Source of the DNA: JAKAGZ01 sp963783855
Lineage (GTDB): Bacteria > Bacteroidota > Ignavibacteria > Ignavibacteriales > Ignavibacteriaceae
Assembly (NCBI GenBank): GCA_963783855.1
Contig: CAWAPE010000001.1
Span: 1 to 64,000 of the forward strand
Direction of reading: 5' to 3'
Length of the DNA: 64,000 bases
Below the pieces are notes generated by a model. It was not told the DNA's origin and did not search any database. It was given only the letters and a program-made list of their open reading frames with translations. Positions 42,970 through 52,389 of this stretch are shown here, in pieces; position 1 is the first letter of the stretch; each line of letters begins with the position of its first letter. A program made the translations under genes and the position numbers.

Positions 42970-44007
42970 TTACTTCCCTTCCCTCAAAAACTTGGGCTGT
43001 TCAAGAGTAAGAGTTAGTGAAATTCTGTGAGTATCGCCGAGTGTTTCATCCGAAGAGCCACTGAATTTTGCGAAAGAATAATCGATATTTAATTTTGGCA
43101 ATTTAACTCCGGCGCCGATTGTAAACTGTCTTACATCATTATAACCGGCGCGTACCATAAAAATATTTTTAAAATTATACTCAACCCCGTAATGCAAATC
43201 AAAACTAATCGGTCCCAAATTATAATTAGCAGAATACCTTCTACCTTCATATCTTATATCCATATCTATAGCCGGAAGAAAAGTCCCGCCTAAAAATTCA
43301 AACCTGTACGCCACACCGACTTTTGAAGTGGGAGAAATCAATTCATTTCTTCCCGTACTCCAGGCAACAAGAGTGGTTGTTACATCCTGGATATTTGCGC
43401 CAAGGAATAAATTATCTGTCATCCTGTATTGAGCGCCAACATCAAAACCGATTCCGGTCGCACCGTATTCAGCCAGTACCCTTCTTATAATTTTTACACT
43501 GGCGCCATAAGTAAATTTTTCTGAATGTCTTTTTGCAAAAGAAAAGTAAATTGCCCAGTCCTGGTTACTGAACTCTGTAATCTTACTGTAATCCAGCCTG
43601 TCGTCTTTAATATTAAGTTGACCGTCCCCGTTTGCGTCCACAAGTGCATTTCTTGTATCAGGTATTCCATCAATTCCGAGGCGCATAATACTCAATCCAA
43701 AACTCATATCCGTTCCATAAGGAATTGCTACGGCTGCATAATCGTAATTTACCAGCGAACCGAACCGCTCTTCGTGCATAAGTTCAATTTGAGGATAATT
43801 AAGATGTATCAATCCGGCAGGGTTATAATAACCTGAAGTTACATCGTTAGCAACAGCAACATAAGCACCGCCCATTCCGAGTGCCCGCCCGCCAACACCG
43901 ATTGCAAGGAATTCACCTGCGTATTTTCCAATAGTTGTTTGTGCGGACATTTGCGGAACGGCTGCAAGAAGAAATGCACCGATAAGCAGATATTTTTTTA
44001 GAATCAA
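42970..44007 (-). CDS. PorV/PorQ family outer-membrane protein (type IX secretion related)
   Basis: A 345-residue exported beta-barrel of the PorV/PorQ family. It has a signal peptide and the conserved GVGGRALGMGGAYVAVANDVTSGYYNPAGL near residues 37-66. Members shuttle or retain type IX-secreted proteins at the outer membrane. TTG start at 44007 with GGAGT upstream is supported. Its presence says the organism probably has a type IX secretion system, although no such core genes are in this window. Confidence 0.9.
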   Translation of the reverse strand: MILKKYLLIGAFLLAAVPQMSAQTTIGKYAGEFLAIGVGGRALGMGGAYVAVANDVTSGYYNPAGLIHLNYPQIELMHEERFGSLVNYDYAAVAIPYGTDMSFGLSIMRLGIDGIPDTRNALVDANGDGQLNIKDDRLDYSKITEFSNQDWAIYFSFAKRHSEKFTYGASVKIIRRVLAEYGATGIGFDVGAQYRMTDNLFLGANIQDVTTTLVAWSTGRNELISPTSKVGVAYRFEFLGGTFLPAIDMDIRYEGRRYSANYNLGPISFDLHYGVEYNFKNIFMVRAGYNDVRQFTIGAGVKLPKLNIDYSFAKFSGSSDETLGDTHRISLTLTLEQPKFLREGK

Positions 44008-44109
44008 CTGGACTCCAATAAATAGGTTTTTCTGGTCTCAAATTACTAAAAAAGAAAATTAAATCGAACCAGTATTTTTAACTAAATGATAAAATAATCG
44101 CTGCAAATT

Positions 44110-45741
44110 TTACTTTAGATTAACCAAGGATTCATCATAATCTTCAACTTTTTCATATCCCAGCAGATTTAAAATTGTTGCCGCAATATTTGTAAGCCCG
44201 GGGTTTTTAGCGCCGCTCATTTTGTATTCATCATGAAAGCCAGAGTCATAAATAATAAACGGTACCGGGTTTAAGGTGTGAGACGTTTTCGGAGTTCTCT
44301 TCCCGTCTTTCTCAGTGTACATTTCGTCAGCGTTCCCGTGGTCGGCTGTAACAAGCGCAATTCCATCTAGTTCTTTTATTACTTTCAATAATTTCCCAAC
44401 GCACTCGTCAGTTGTTTCAACAGCGGTAACAGCGGCGTCAAAATTGCCGGTGTGCCCCACCATATCGCCGTTCGGGAAATTTATTCTGCCGAATTTATAA
44501 TCCCCGGACTTTAATAACTCAATAGTTTTATCTGTTATTTCATAAGCTTTCATCTTCGGGGCTTTATCAAATTCAATTTTGTCGGAGGGAATTTCGATAT
44601 ATTTTTCCAGGTTTTCATTAATGTATCCCGACCTATTCCCGTTCCAGAAATATGTTACGTGTCCGAATTTTTGCGTTTCCGAAATAGCAAAAGATGTAAC
44701 TTTTTCGGCACAAAGATATGCGCTGATAGTTCTTTCAATCTGAGGAGGAACGACCAGGTAATTTTTAGGAATAAGCAGATCCCCATCGTACTGCATCATT
44801 CCCGCGTAATAAACTTCAGGCATCCTGATCCTGTCGAATTTATCAAAATCTTTTTCTTCGAATGCTCTAGAAAGTTCAATCGCCCTGTCGCCACGGAAAT
44901 TAAAGAACACAACTGAATCTCCGTCTTCAATTGTGCCAACGGGTTCATCTTTATCATCTGCAATCACAAAAGGGTCCAGATACTGATCTATAATTTTTTC
45001 GTCCTCTGCATAAAAGGTTTCAACAGCCTGTTTTGCAGAATGAAATTTTCTGCCGATTCCAAGAACATGGGCTTTCCAGCCTCTTTCCACTATGTCCCAA
45101 TCCGCATTGTACCTGTCCATCGTAACTATCATTCTTCCGCCGCCCGAAGCAAATTTATACTCAAATCCTTTTTCGGATTTTATTTTCGAGAATAATTCTT
45201 CGGTTTGTTTAATGTATGTTAGTGCCGTTCTGCCAGGCACATCTCTTCCGTCCATTAAAGCGTGAAGCCTCACATTTCTCTATTCCGAGTTCAGCGCATT
45301 TATTTATCAAGATAAATAACTGGCTGATATTCGAATGAACATTACCGTCTGACAACAATCCTATGAAGTGAACCGTACCGCCGTTTTTCCCTTTTTCGAA
45401 TAACATTGTCCCAGACTTCAGTTTTAAATATATCACCGGAGCTCAAAGCTTTGTTTACAAGTTTTGCTCCCTGGGCAAATACTCTGCCCGCGCCAATAGC
45501 GTTGTGTCCCGACTTCGCTGTTTCCCATATCATCGTCAGTCGGCAGGCCAACTGCCGGACCGTGTGCATTGAGCTGCGCGTACAATTTTGAATTCATAAG
45601 TTCATCAAGCACCGGCGTATTTGCCCGGAGAACCGCATTGCCTTCATAGTCTTTGCCAATACCTACACCATCCATTATAATTAATAATAAGGGGCCTTTT
45701 CTTCCATGAAATTTTTCCAGCTTTTTAAGTTTCAAATCCAT
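44110..45741 (-). pseudogene. gpmI: 2,3-bisphosphoglycerate-independent phosphoglycerate mutase, split by three +1 insertions
   Basis: GpmI interconverts 3- and 2-phosphoglycerate in glycolysis. The minus-strand gene starts at 45741 (PLLLIIMDGVGIGKDYEGNAV) and shows TDDDMGNSEVG, then the frame changes at about 45507 (after G-G-G, before HNAIGAGRVFAQG), at 45398 (VI/EKGKNGGTVHFIGLLSDG) and at 45274 (K/VRLHALMDGRD). Each shift is one extra base in the coding direction, and removing all three gives a 542-residue open gene, normal for the family. So it is either a recent pseudogene or a sequence/assembly error. The long downstream frame (44110-45273) is intact, with metal-site motifs VTADHGNADEMY and PNGDMVGHTGN. 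Confidence 0.85.
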
Positions 45742-45855
45742 TTAAGTAAATCCATATTTTGATTAATGCAATTGTCAAAAATAGCGACCTGTTTTTCCAA
45801 ATTAAAGGGAAAAGAACGTCGGGCTAATTTCACTTGAAATTTAAATTGTATAACT

Positions 45856-45919
45856 GTCATTCTGAATTTATTTCAGAGTCCCTGCAAAAAATGAGATCCC
45901 GAAATAAATTCGGGATGAC
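45856..45919. repeat. Palindromic repeat with GTCATTCTGAATTTATTTC arms
   Basis: Left arm 45856-45874 and right arm 45901-45919 (reverse complement GTCATCCCGAATTTATTTC) are 19-base imperfect complements. Inside lies the perfect palindrome ATCCCGAA ... TTCGGGAT at 45895-45915. It is in the gap between gpmI and nhaA and resembles repetitive extragenic elements of this phylum. Confidence 0.8.
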
Positions 45920-45965
45920 CGTTACTAAAATTAGTCCGCTGCCCCAAAAGTAAAAATTTGCTATC

Positions 45966-47306
45966 TTATTCTTTTGTAATTCCCGGCTTTAGCGTGTACT
46001 TCAAAAGAAAGAAACCCGCTACTCCCGATAAAAATGACGCGGTTAGAATACCGACCTTGGAAATATTCAGCATTTCTTCACTGGTAAACGCCAGGTTCGC
46101 AATAAACAGTGACATAGTAAAACCTATTCCAGCCAGAATTCCTGCTGCGTAAATCTGTTTCCAGTTTACACCCTGAGGCACAGAAGCAATTTTTAGTTTT
46201 ACAGAGAGCCATGAGAAGATAAAAATTCCAAGCTGCTTTCCGAAAAACAGACCAACTATAATTCCTTCACTAATTGGATTGGCGAGGGCGACAATAAAAT
46301 CTTCTCCCAATGTAACTCCGGCGTTGGCCAGAGCAAATACTGGCATAATAAAAAATGAAACCCAGGGATGAAGCGCGTGTTCAAATCTCTGAAGGGGTGT
46401 CATAATTTTTTCGCAGTTACCTTCCAGACTCTGAACAGCTGATTGTCTCTCTTCATTGGTAAGAACATCCGGACCTTCCTCCCCGGCTTTGTCAAATTCT
46501 TCCATAAGTCTTTTGCCGTTAGATAAAAACTGTGAAGTATTAATTCTTGAAGATGCCGGAATTGTGAATGCCAGCAGAACACCTGCAACAGTTGCGTGAA
46601 CACCCGAACTTAAAAAGAATAACCAGAGAAGAATTCCGAGTACAACATATACAAGTAGATTGCGCACACCCGATAAATTTGCCAACACGAGTAAAATCAA
46701 AATAACTCCGGCATAACCAAGACTGATAAAAGAAATCTGCGAGGTGTAGAAAAATGCGATTACCAAAACCGCACCTATATCATCCGCAATTGCAAGAGCA
46801 GTTATAAATATTTTAAGTGCCAGCGGAACACGCGGACCCAGCAGTGCTAGAATCCCAATCGCAAAAGCGATATCCGTTGCCATTGGAATTCCCCAGCCGG
46901 AGATTCCATTAGAGCCGACGTTAAAAAAAACATAAAACAACGCTGGAAAAACCATCCCTCCCACAGCCGCCATAATCGGAAACGATGCCTGCCTGAATGA
47001 TGACAACTCACCTACGAGAAACTCGCGTTTAATCTCAAGCCCTACCACAAAAAAGAAAACAGCCATCAAACCGTCGTTTATCCAGTGATGAAGCGTGTAA
47101 TCCAGATTAAGACCAGAAAAGCCCACGGCAAATTTTGTATGCCACAAATGTGAATAGGAATCGGCGAAAGGTGAATTTGCCCATACAAGTGCAACCGCCG
47201 TAAAAACCAGTAAAAGAATTCCACCAGATGCTTCTTTTTCAAGAAAATACTGGAATGGTTTTATTATCTGTTCAATCGGGGTTTTGTCTTTTTTACTTTT
47301 TACCAT
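45966..47306 (-). CDS. nhaA: Na+/H+ antiporter NhaA
   Basis: A 446-residue NhaA. It shows FLEKEASGGILLLVFTAVALVWANSP, HHWINDGLMAVFFFVVGLEIKREFLVGELSSF, GWGIPMATDIAFAIGILAL (with the Asp pair ATDIA and ADDIGAVLVIAFFY) and FVIMPVFALANAGV-type sequence. The central cytoplasmic loop is longer than in E. coli (with EEGPDVLTNEERQSAVQSLEGNCEK). The essential transport Asp residues are present. It exports Na+ using the proton gradient. Divergent from the small exported protein at 47362. Confidence 0.95.
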   Translation of the reverse strand: MVKSKKDKTPIEQIIKPFQYFLEKEASGGILLLVFTAVALVWANSPFADSYSHLWHTKFAVGFSGLNLDYTLHHWINDGLMAVFFFVVGLEIKREFLVGELSSFRQASFPIMAAVGGMVFPALFYVFFNVGSNGISGWGIPMATDIAFAIGILALLGPRVPLALKIFITALAIADDIGAVLVIAFFYTSQISFISLGYAGVILILLVLANLSGVRNLLVYVVLGILLWLFFLSSGVHATVAGVLLAFTIPASSRINTSQFLSNGKRLMEEFDKAGEEGPDVLTNEERQSAVQSLEGNCEKIMTPLQRFEHALHPWVSFFIMPVFALANAGVTLGEDFIVALANPISEGIIVGLFFGKQLGIFIFSWLSVKLKIASVPQGVNWKQIYAAGILAGIGFTMSLFIANLAFTSEEMLNISKVGILTASFLSGVAGFFLLKYTLKPGITKE

Positions 47307-47361
47307 CTTTTATTTTTTATTTATTATTTTTTTTAGTAATCTACCGAAAAAAGAGGGGCTT

Positions 47362-47706
47362 ATGAAATTACTTATCTCATTTTTCATATTATTTATTTTT
47401 GCAGCAAATACCAATGCCCAGAATAATATGGAACAGGAAATAGATAAAGCATTTGCAAATGCCAGGAAAGGTGTTTACTATGCTTTATCAAATATCCCTG
47501 AAAATAAATCCAGAATGAGCGACGACCTGATTGAGAAAGATAAACTGCTCGCAAAGGTAAAACTCACAAAAGAAATAAACGGCGTAAAAATTGAATCAAC
47601 CGGGTATAATTCTTCCAACGAAGTTACAATAACTTTATATAAATCACTTAAAAATCTAATGAAAGAAGGTTATCTGAAAAAAGGAGATATTGAGGACGGT
47701 AAGTAA
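47362..47706 (+). CDS. Small exported protein, function unknown
   Basis: A 114-residue protein with a signal peptide (KLLISFFILFIFAANTNAQ). The mature part is helical/charged (KAFANARKGVYYALSNIPENKSRMSDDLIEKDKLLAKVKLTKEINGVKIESTGYNSSNEV). ATG at 47362 has AGAGGGG upstream; an in-frame start at 47284 would place hydrophobic sequence before the signal. No family recognised. It converges on the Rrf2 gene, nine bases away. Confidence 0.65.
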   Translation: MKLLISFFILFIFAANTNAQNNMEQEIDKAFANARKGVYYALSNIPENKSRMSDDLIEKDKLLAKVKLTKEINGVKIESTGYNSSNEVTITLYKSLKNLMKEGYLKKGDIEDGK

Positions 47707-47714
47707 TTATAAAA

Positions 47715-48191
47715 TCAATTACTTAGAATTTTTTCTCCAGCCTCATCAGTAAAATTGCTAACAAGAATAGAAACAGTCTCCTCCTTCCCCAGCATATCTT
47801 TGAGTGTAATTTTACTCAGAACATTATCAAGCATATCCTGGATATTTGACCAGAGCGACCGCACTGAGCAATCGATAGAATTTGTGCAGATAGAAGCGGC
47901 CCCCGAATGATCCTGGCAGAAGCTCGCTTCAAAAAGCCTTCCGCCCAATACAGCAAGCACTTCACTGATCAGGATTTTATCAGCCTGCCTTGCAAGTTTA
48001 TATCCCCCGTTTTGTCCGCGTTCACTTTCAATAAATTTACCAATACGTAGTATCCTCAGCAATTTCCCAACGTGAGCAACAGATAGTCCTTCCATTTCAC
48101 TGATTTCAGGTATTGTCAAACCATTTGGTTCAGCCTTCCCGATTCTCAGCAAACATCTTAAGCCATATTCTTCCTGTGAACTAAATTTCAT
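47715..48191 (-). CDS. Rrf2-family Fe-S-sensing transcriptional regulator (SufR/IscR-like)
   Basis: A 158-residue winged-helix regulator. The DNA-binding part is residues 1-80 (EEYGLRCLLRIGKAE, LSVAHVGKLLRILRIGKFIESERGQNGGYKLAR). Cys92, Cys102 and Cys108 lie in the cluster loop, like the three Cys of IscR (with slightly different spacing). As last gene of the suf operon it is likely to repress or tune suf expression in response to cluster status. Confidence 0.9.
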   Translation of the reverse strand: MKFSSQEEYGLRCLLRIGKAEPNGLTIPEISEMEGLSVAHVGKLLRILRIGKFIESERGQNGGYKLARQADKILISEVLAVLGGRLFEASFCQDHSGAASICTNSIDCSVRSLWSNIQDMLDNVLSKITLKDMLGKEETVSILVSNFTDEAGEKILSN

Positions 48192-48232
48192 AATATTATT
48201 ATTTTTTATTTATAAACATATACACCATCGAT

Positions 48233-48324
48233 TGTCATTTCGAACACTGAACGAAGTAAAGGAGAGAAATCTTTAGCACAATTTAAAAGATTTCTCTCCC
48301 GCCTACTACGGGAGAGAAATGACA
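48233..48324. repeat. Composite palindromic repeat (TGTCATTT...AAATGACA)
   Basis: Ends TGTCATTT (48233-48240) and AAATGACA (48317-48324) are perfect complements. Inside are a 14-base perfect stem GGAGAGAAATCTTT/AAAGATTTCTCTCC (48261-48274, 48286-48299) and CTCTCCCG/CGGGAGAG (48294-48301, 48309-48316). The two inner hairpins share bases, so they could be alternative folds. It lies between the bacilliredoxin and Rrf2 genes. Confidence 0.85.
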
Positions 48325-48325
48325 T

Positions 48326-48862
48326 TTACTTCCCTTTATACGCAGGAATTTTTGATCCGCACATTTTAGCGTGCATAACTTCCGCGTAAGCTTCGGGACT
48401 AATTGACGGTCCCTTTGCTGAACAGTGTTCGTTAAAAACTTTTTTCAGTTCATTGGCAATGTAGTCGGCATCAAATCCTTCTATGTCTCTTCTTTCCATA
48501 AAATAGATAAGTTTACCATTTTTAAATAATGCCGCACTTGGTGAAGATGGAGGATATTCCGAAGCATACTCTCGCACTTTATCAACTGCTTCTCTTTCCT
48601 GTCCGGCAAACGCAGTGTAAAGCCGATCTGGAATAATATCGTTCTGTAAAGCTAGAGAAACACCCGGCCTTGCACTACCAGCAGCGCATCCGCAAACGGA
48701 ATTTATCATCACCAATACGGTCTGATCATCCTGAACATTAATCGCCTCATCGACATCTTTAGCCGTTAATAATTCTTTAATCCCCACTGCTATCAATTCA
48801 TCTCTCATCGGTTGAACAGCATCCTGATCATAGATAGGGGGGCGTGAAACTATATTGAACAT
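48326..48862 (-). CDS. BrxA/BrxB family bacilliredoxin
   Basis: A 178-residue member of the YphP/YqiW family. The active site is SVCGCAAGSARPG (Cys-Gly-Cys). These proteins remove bacillithiol from proteins, and in Suf operons may help with cluster biogenesis or oxidative repair. The family is about 145 residues; here the C-terminus is longer and adds another Cys (HAKMCGSKIP). ATG has AGGAGA seven bases upstream. It is in the suf operon. Confidence 0.9.
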   Translation of the reverse strand: MFNIVSRPPIYDQDAVQPMRDELIAVGIKELLTAKDVDEAINVQDDQTVLVMINSVCGCAAGSARPGVSLALQNDIIPDRLYTAFAGQEREAVDKVREYASEYPPSSPSAALFKNGKLIYFMERRDIEGFDADYIANELKKVFNEHCSAKGPSISPEAYAEVMHAKMCGSKIPAYKGK

Positions 48863-48935
48863 GTTTTATCTCCTGTACTTTTTTTTGTTTATAATTTGTA
48901 ACTCCCCTTAGTTTAAATTTTTAATATAATTCGGT

Positions 48936-48962
48936 TGTCATTTCGATCCCGCCGCAGGCGGG
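48936..48962. repeat. Half-element of the GTCATTTCGA repeat family
   Basis: TGTCATTTCGA (48936-48946) is followed by the palindrome CCCGCCGCAGGCGGG (48948-48962). The closing arm is missing. It matches the left end of the 48233 element and lies upstream of the bacilliredoxin gene, between it and the DUF59 gene. Confidence 0.6.
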
Positions 48963-49002
48963 GGAAAATTATTTTGAAGTTACAAGATTTAATCATTTTT
49001 AT

Positions 49003-49323
49003 TTACATAAATCCTAATTCTACTTTCGCTACCTCTGACATCATATCTTTATCCCATGGCGGATTCCACACAAGTTCCACCTTAGCATCTTTTACATCGG
49101 GTAAATTTTTTACTTTTGCCTCCACCTCACCGGGTAAAGAACCGGCAACTGGACAGGCAGGCGATGTAAGAGTCATCAAAAGTGTTACATTTGATTCGTT
49201 GTCAATTCTAATTTCGTAAATCAAACCCAGTTCGAAAACGTCCACCGGAATCTCCGGGTCGTAACAGGTTTTCAATACGCTAATAACTTTTTCTTCCAGT
49301 TCCTGTTTGTTTACTTCGCTCAT
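49003..49323 (-). CDS. MIP18/DUF59-family Fe-S assembly protein (SufT-like)
   Basis: A 106-residue DUF59 protein: EEKVISVLKTCYDPEIPVDVFELGLIYEI and TLTSPACPVAGSLPGEVEAKV, the two conserved segments with the reactive Cys. Such proteins mature Fe-S proteins together with Suf. It is nine bases downstream of sufU and ahead of the bacilliredoxin gene. Confidence 0.92.
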   Translation of the reverse strand: MSEVNKQELEEKVISVLKTCYDPEIPVDVFELGLIYEIRIDNESNVTLLMTLTSPACPVAGSLPGEVEAKVKNLPDVKDAKVELVWNPPWDKDMMSEVAKVELGFM

Positions 49324-49331
49324 ACTAATTT

Positions 49332-49787
49332 TTATTCTGTAGTTACAAGACTTTTTTCTTCATTAATTGCATTTATCATTGTATGCCAGGCAAGGCTGGC
49401 ACATTTAACACGTGCGGGAAATTCTTTCACGCCGGCGAGAACCGCAAGCTTGCCAATTTCTTCAAGGTCGGGGTTTTCACCGAGTTTTCCGGTTATCAGG
49501 TCTTTGAATTTTGCGAATAATTTTTCCGCCTCTTCAACCGGTTTGCCCTTTACTATTGAGCTCATCAGCGATGCTGAGGCTTTCGAGATCGCACATCCCT
49601 TTCCCTGAAAAGAGATATCCTCTATCACACCGTCTTTCACTTTTACAAATACGTCTATCCTATCGCCGCACAATGGATTGTAACCCTCCGCCTGATGCGA
49701 AGGATGCTCAATTACTCTAAAATTTCTCGGACTTTTATTGTGATCCAGAATTACCTGCTGGTATAATTCTCTTAATTCGTTATCCAT
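49332..49787 (-). CDS. sufU: SufU/NifU-like Fe-S scaffold or sulfur-transfer protein
   Basis: A 151-residue SufU. Cys40 (LCGDRIDVFV), Cys65 (GKGCAISKASASLM) and Cys129 (RVKCASLAWHTM) are the zinc/sulfur site. With SufS it forms the sulfur-relay pair. Its start overlaps the sufS stop by one base, so the two are coupled. Confidence 0.95.
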   Translation of the reverse strand: MDNELRELYQQVILDHNKSPRNFRVIEHPSHQAEGYNPLCGDRIDVFVKVKDGVIEDISFQGKGCAISKASASLMSSIVKGKPVEEAEKLFAKFKDLITGKLGENPDLEEIGKLAVLAGVKEFPARVKCASLAWHTMINAINEEKSLVTTE

Positions 49788-51043
49788 TATCCGAATACCT
49801 CTAAAACTTTTTTCAAGCTGTTTGCAAGTAAATCGACTTCTTCTTTTGTATTGTACATAGCGAAAGATGCTCTCGTTGTTGCAGGGATATTAAACCTGTC
49901 CATTACCGGCTGTGTGCAATGATGTCCGGTCCTGACGGCCACGCCGTCAAAATCGAGAAACGTTCCTATATCGTGCGGATGAACATCTTCAAACACAAAA
50001 GAAATTACGCTGCATTTTTCTTTTGCACTACCAATAATTCTTAAGCCTTTTATTTCGCTCAATTTTTCAGTAGCGTAATCGAGCAGCTCTTTTTCATATC
50101 CGGCAATTTTATCAATACCAATGTTCTTTATATAATCTATTGCTTTTCCAAGACCGATAGCATCTGCAATGTTCGGAGTACCGGCTTCAAATTTATATGG
50201 AAGCTCATTATAAGTTGTTTTCTCAAACGTAACTTTCGATATCATATCTCCGCCGCCCTGGTAAGGAGGCATCGCTTCAAGCAATTCTTTTTTTCCGTAA
50301 AGTATCCCGATTCCCGTGGGACCGTAAATTTTATGTCCGGAAAAAGCGAAGAAATCACAATCGAGTTCCTGCACATCAACTTTTAGATGTTGTACAGCCT
50401 GCGCGCCGTCAAGCAAAACTGGCACACCAAGACTGTGAGCCTTTTCAATAATTTTTTTAACGGGATTTATAGTACCCAGGGAATTTGATATATAAACAAC
50501 CGAAACAATTTTTGTCTTTTCATTTATTAGCTTTTCAAATTCATCAAACAACAATTCGCCATCTTCATTAATCGGAACAACTTTTAATATTGCTTTTTTT
50601 TCCTCACAGATCATCTGCCAGGGGACAATATTTGAATGGTGCTCCATCCCTGTGATTAATACCTCGTCTCCCTCATTCAGGTTTTGTCTGCCAAATGTCT
50701 GTGCAACAAGATTAATTGATTCCGTTGTTCCGCGGGTAAAAATAATTTCTTTTTCGCTCGAAGCATTAATAAAATTTTTAACGGTTTCCCTTGAGCCTTC
50801 GTAAGCGTTGGTAGCCAGTTCACTCAGTGTATGAACACCGCGGTGTACGTTGGAATTAATCGTTTCATAATATTTGCTGAGCGCATCAATCACTGTTTTG
50901 GGCTTATGCGTAGTTGCGGCATTGTCCAGATAACATAAATTTTTCCCGTGAACCTTTTCAGAAAGTATTGGAAAATCTTTTCTTATTTTTTCCACATCAA
51001 ACGCTAAATTTTTTAATTGTGGTGTTTCAACTTTTGAATTCAT
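49787..51043 (-). CDS. sufS: Cysteine desulfurase SufS
   Basis: A 418-residue PLP enzyme of the group-II desulfurases. It has CYLDNAATTHKPK, the GTTESINLVAQTFG motif, PLP-Lys in FFAFSGHKIYGPTG and the catalytic Cys in VRTGHHCTQPVM. Sulfur is passed to SufU. It lies 12 bases after sufD. Confidence 0.96.
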   Translation of the reverse strand: MNSKVETPQLKNLAFDVEKIRKDFPILSEKVHGKNLCYLDNAATTHKPKTVIDALSKYYETINSNVHRGVHTLSELATNAYEGSRETVKNFINASSEKEIIFTRGTTESINLVAQTFGRQNLNEGDEVLITGMEHHSNIVPWQMICEEKKAILKVVPINEDGELLFDEFEKLINEKTKIVSVVYISNSLGTINPVKKIIEKAHSLGVPVLLDGAQAVQHLKVDVQELDCDFFAFSGHKIYGPTGIGILYGKKELLEAMPPYQGGGDMISKVTFEKTTYNELPYKFEAGTPNIADAIGLGKAIDYIKNIGIDKIAGYEKELLDYATEKLSEIKGLRIIGSAKEKCSVISFVFEDVHPHDIGTFLDFDGVAVRTGHHCTQPVMDRFNIPATTRASFAMYNTKEEVDLLANSLKKVLEVFG

Positions 51044-51055
51044 AATAGCCTACTT

Positions 51056-52372
51056 TTAACCATCAAAACGATTAGAGAGAATTTTTTCTACGTAATCTTT
51101 TATTGCCTTAATTTTTATGCTCTTTATAACATCGCTCGCAAATGCGTGAATTAGAATCGATTTTGAAGTCTCCTCGCCTATACCTCTGGATTTCAAATAG
51201 AACATGGCTTCCTCATCAAGCTGACCAATTGTGGCACCGTGCGAACATTTCACATCATCTGCAAAAATCTCCAGCTGCGGTTTTGTGTTAATAAGAGCGT
51301 CATCGGAAAGTATTATATTATTATTTTCCTGGAACGCATTGGTTTTCTGCGCATCCTGCCTTACGATCACTTTACCGTTAAATACTCCTCTGGATTTATC
51401 ATCCAGGATTCCCTTGTAATGCTCGTGACTATTGCAATGCGGTTTCGCATGATCTATCAGCGAGTGGGTATCAAAAAGCTGTGTCCCGTCCGTAAGGAAC
51501 AGTCCGTTCATCATACATTCACCGCCTTCATCGTTAAAGCGGCTATTGAAATCATTTCTGGCAATATCCCCGCCCAGCGAGATTGCGTGTGATGAAAAAT
51601 TGCTGTTCTTCTCCTGATCAATTTCCATTCGTGCTACATGAAACGATTTTTTATTTTCTTCCTGCAGCTTAACGTGATCAATAATCGAATTTTCATCAGC
51701 GAATATCTCAGTAACACTGTTGGTGAAATAAATATTTTCACCAAGTGAAGCATAATGCTCAATGATTTTTACCTGAGAATTTTTCCCTGCGACAAATAAA
51801 TTTCTTGGCTGAGTTAGAATATTTTCATCCGATTCAGTTGTCAGGAACAATATGTGAATTGCCTCTTCAACAACTTTTCCATCCGGTACATAAATAAACG
51901 CGCCATCTTTGGTATAAGCAGTGCTGAGAGCTGTGAATATCTGGTTTTTGTAATCGGCGTATTTCCCAAAATGTTTTTCAACAACCGGTGATTTCTCTTT
52001 TATCGCGTCGGCAATACTCCCGGCAGAAACTCCCTTCGGGAGATGTTTTATCCTGGACAAACCTGCATCAAAATGACCATTAACGAAAACCAGGAGACTG
52101 TGTTCCAGTTCATCAAATAAATACTTATTAACCTGCTCTTGTTTTACATCCTGTTTTTCAAGGGAAGGTTTGAAATTATATTTCAACAATGGAGAAATAT
52201 TTGTGTATTTCCATTCTTCGTCTCTTGTATTTGGAAAATCAAGATTTGAAAAATTTGAAATTGCATCTTTTCGGATTTTATGTATCGGAGCGGTACTCTC
52301 CCCGTTCAAACTATTTTCAAATAACTTGAACTCGTTCAAATACCATTTTTTAATTTCCGCAAACTGATTCAT
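51056..52372 (-). CDS. sufD: Fe-S assembly protein SufD
   Basis: A 438-residue SufD. The beta-helix core carries GVFNGKVIVRQDAQKTNAFQ, NTKPQLEIFADDVKCSHGATIGQLDEEAMFYLKSRG. It joins SufB and SufC in the cluster scaffold. N-terminal WKYTNISPLL is typical. Seventeen bases after sufC. Confidence 0.95.
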   Translation of the reverse strand: MNQFAEIKKWYLNEFKLFENSLNGESTAPIHKIRKDAISNFSNLDFPNTRDEEWKYTNISPLLKYNFKPSLEKQDVKQEQVNKYLFDELEHSLLVFVNGHFDAGLSRIKHLPKGVSAGSIADAIKEKSPVVEKHFGKYADYKNQIFTALSTAYTKDGAFIYVPDGKVVEEAIHILFLTTESDENILTQPRNLFVAGKNSQVKIIEHYASLGENIYFTNSVTEIFADENSIIDHVKLQEENKKSFHVARMEIDQEKNSNFSSHAISLGGDIARNDFNSRFNDEGGECMMNGLFLTDGTQLFDTHSLIDHAKPHCNSHEHYKGILDDKSRGVFNGKVIVRQDAQKTNAFQENNNIILSDDALINTKPQLEIFADDVKCSHGATIGQLDEEAMFYLKSRGIGEETSKSILIHAFASDVIKSIKIKAIKDYVEKILSNRFDG

Positions 52373-52389
52373 AAATTTCTATATCTCCC

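Noticed and set aside
44110..45741. Programmed frameshifting in gpmI
   Set aside because: Three +1 changes in 240 bases without slippery heptamers or stop codons in useful places do not fit any known recoding signal.
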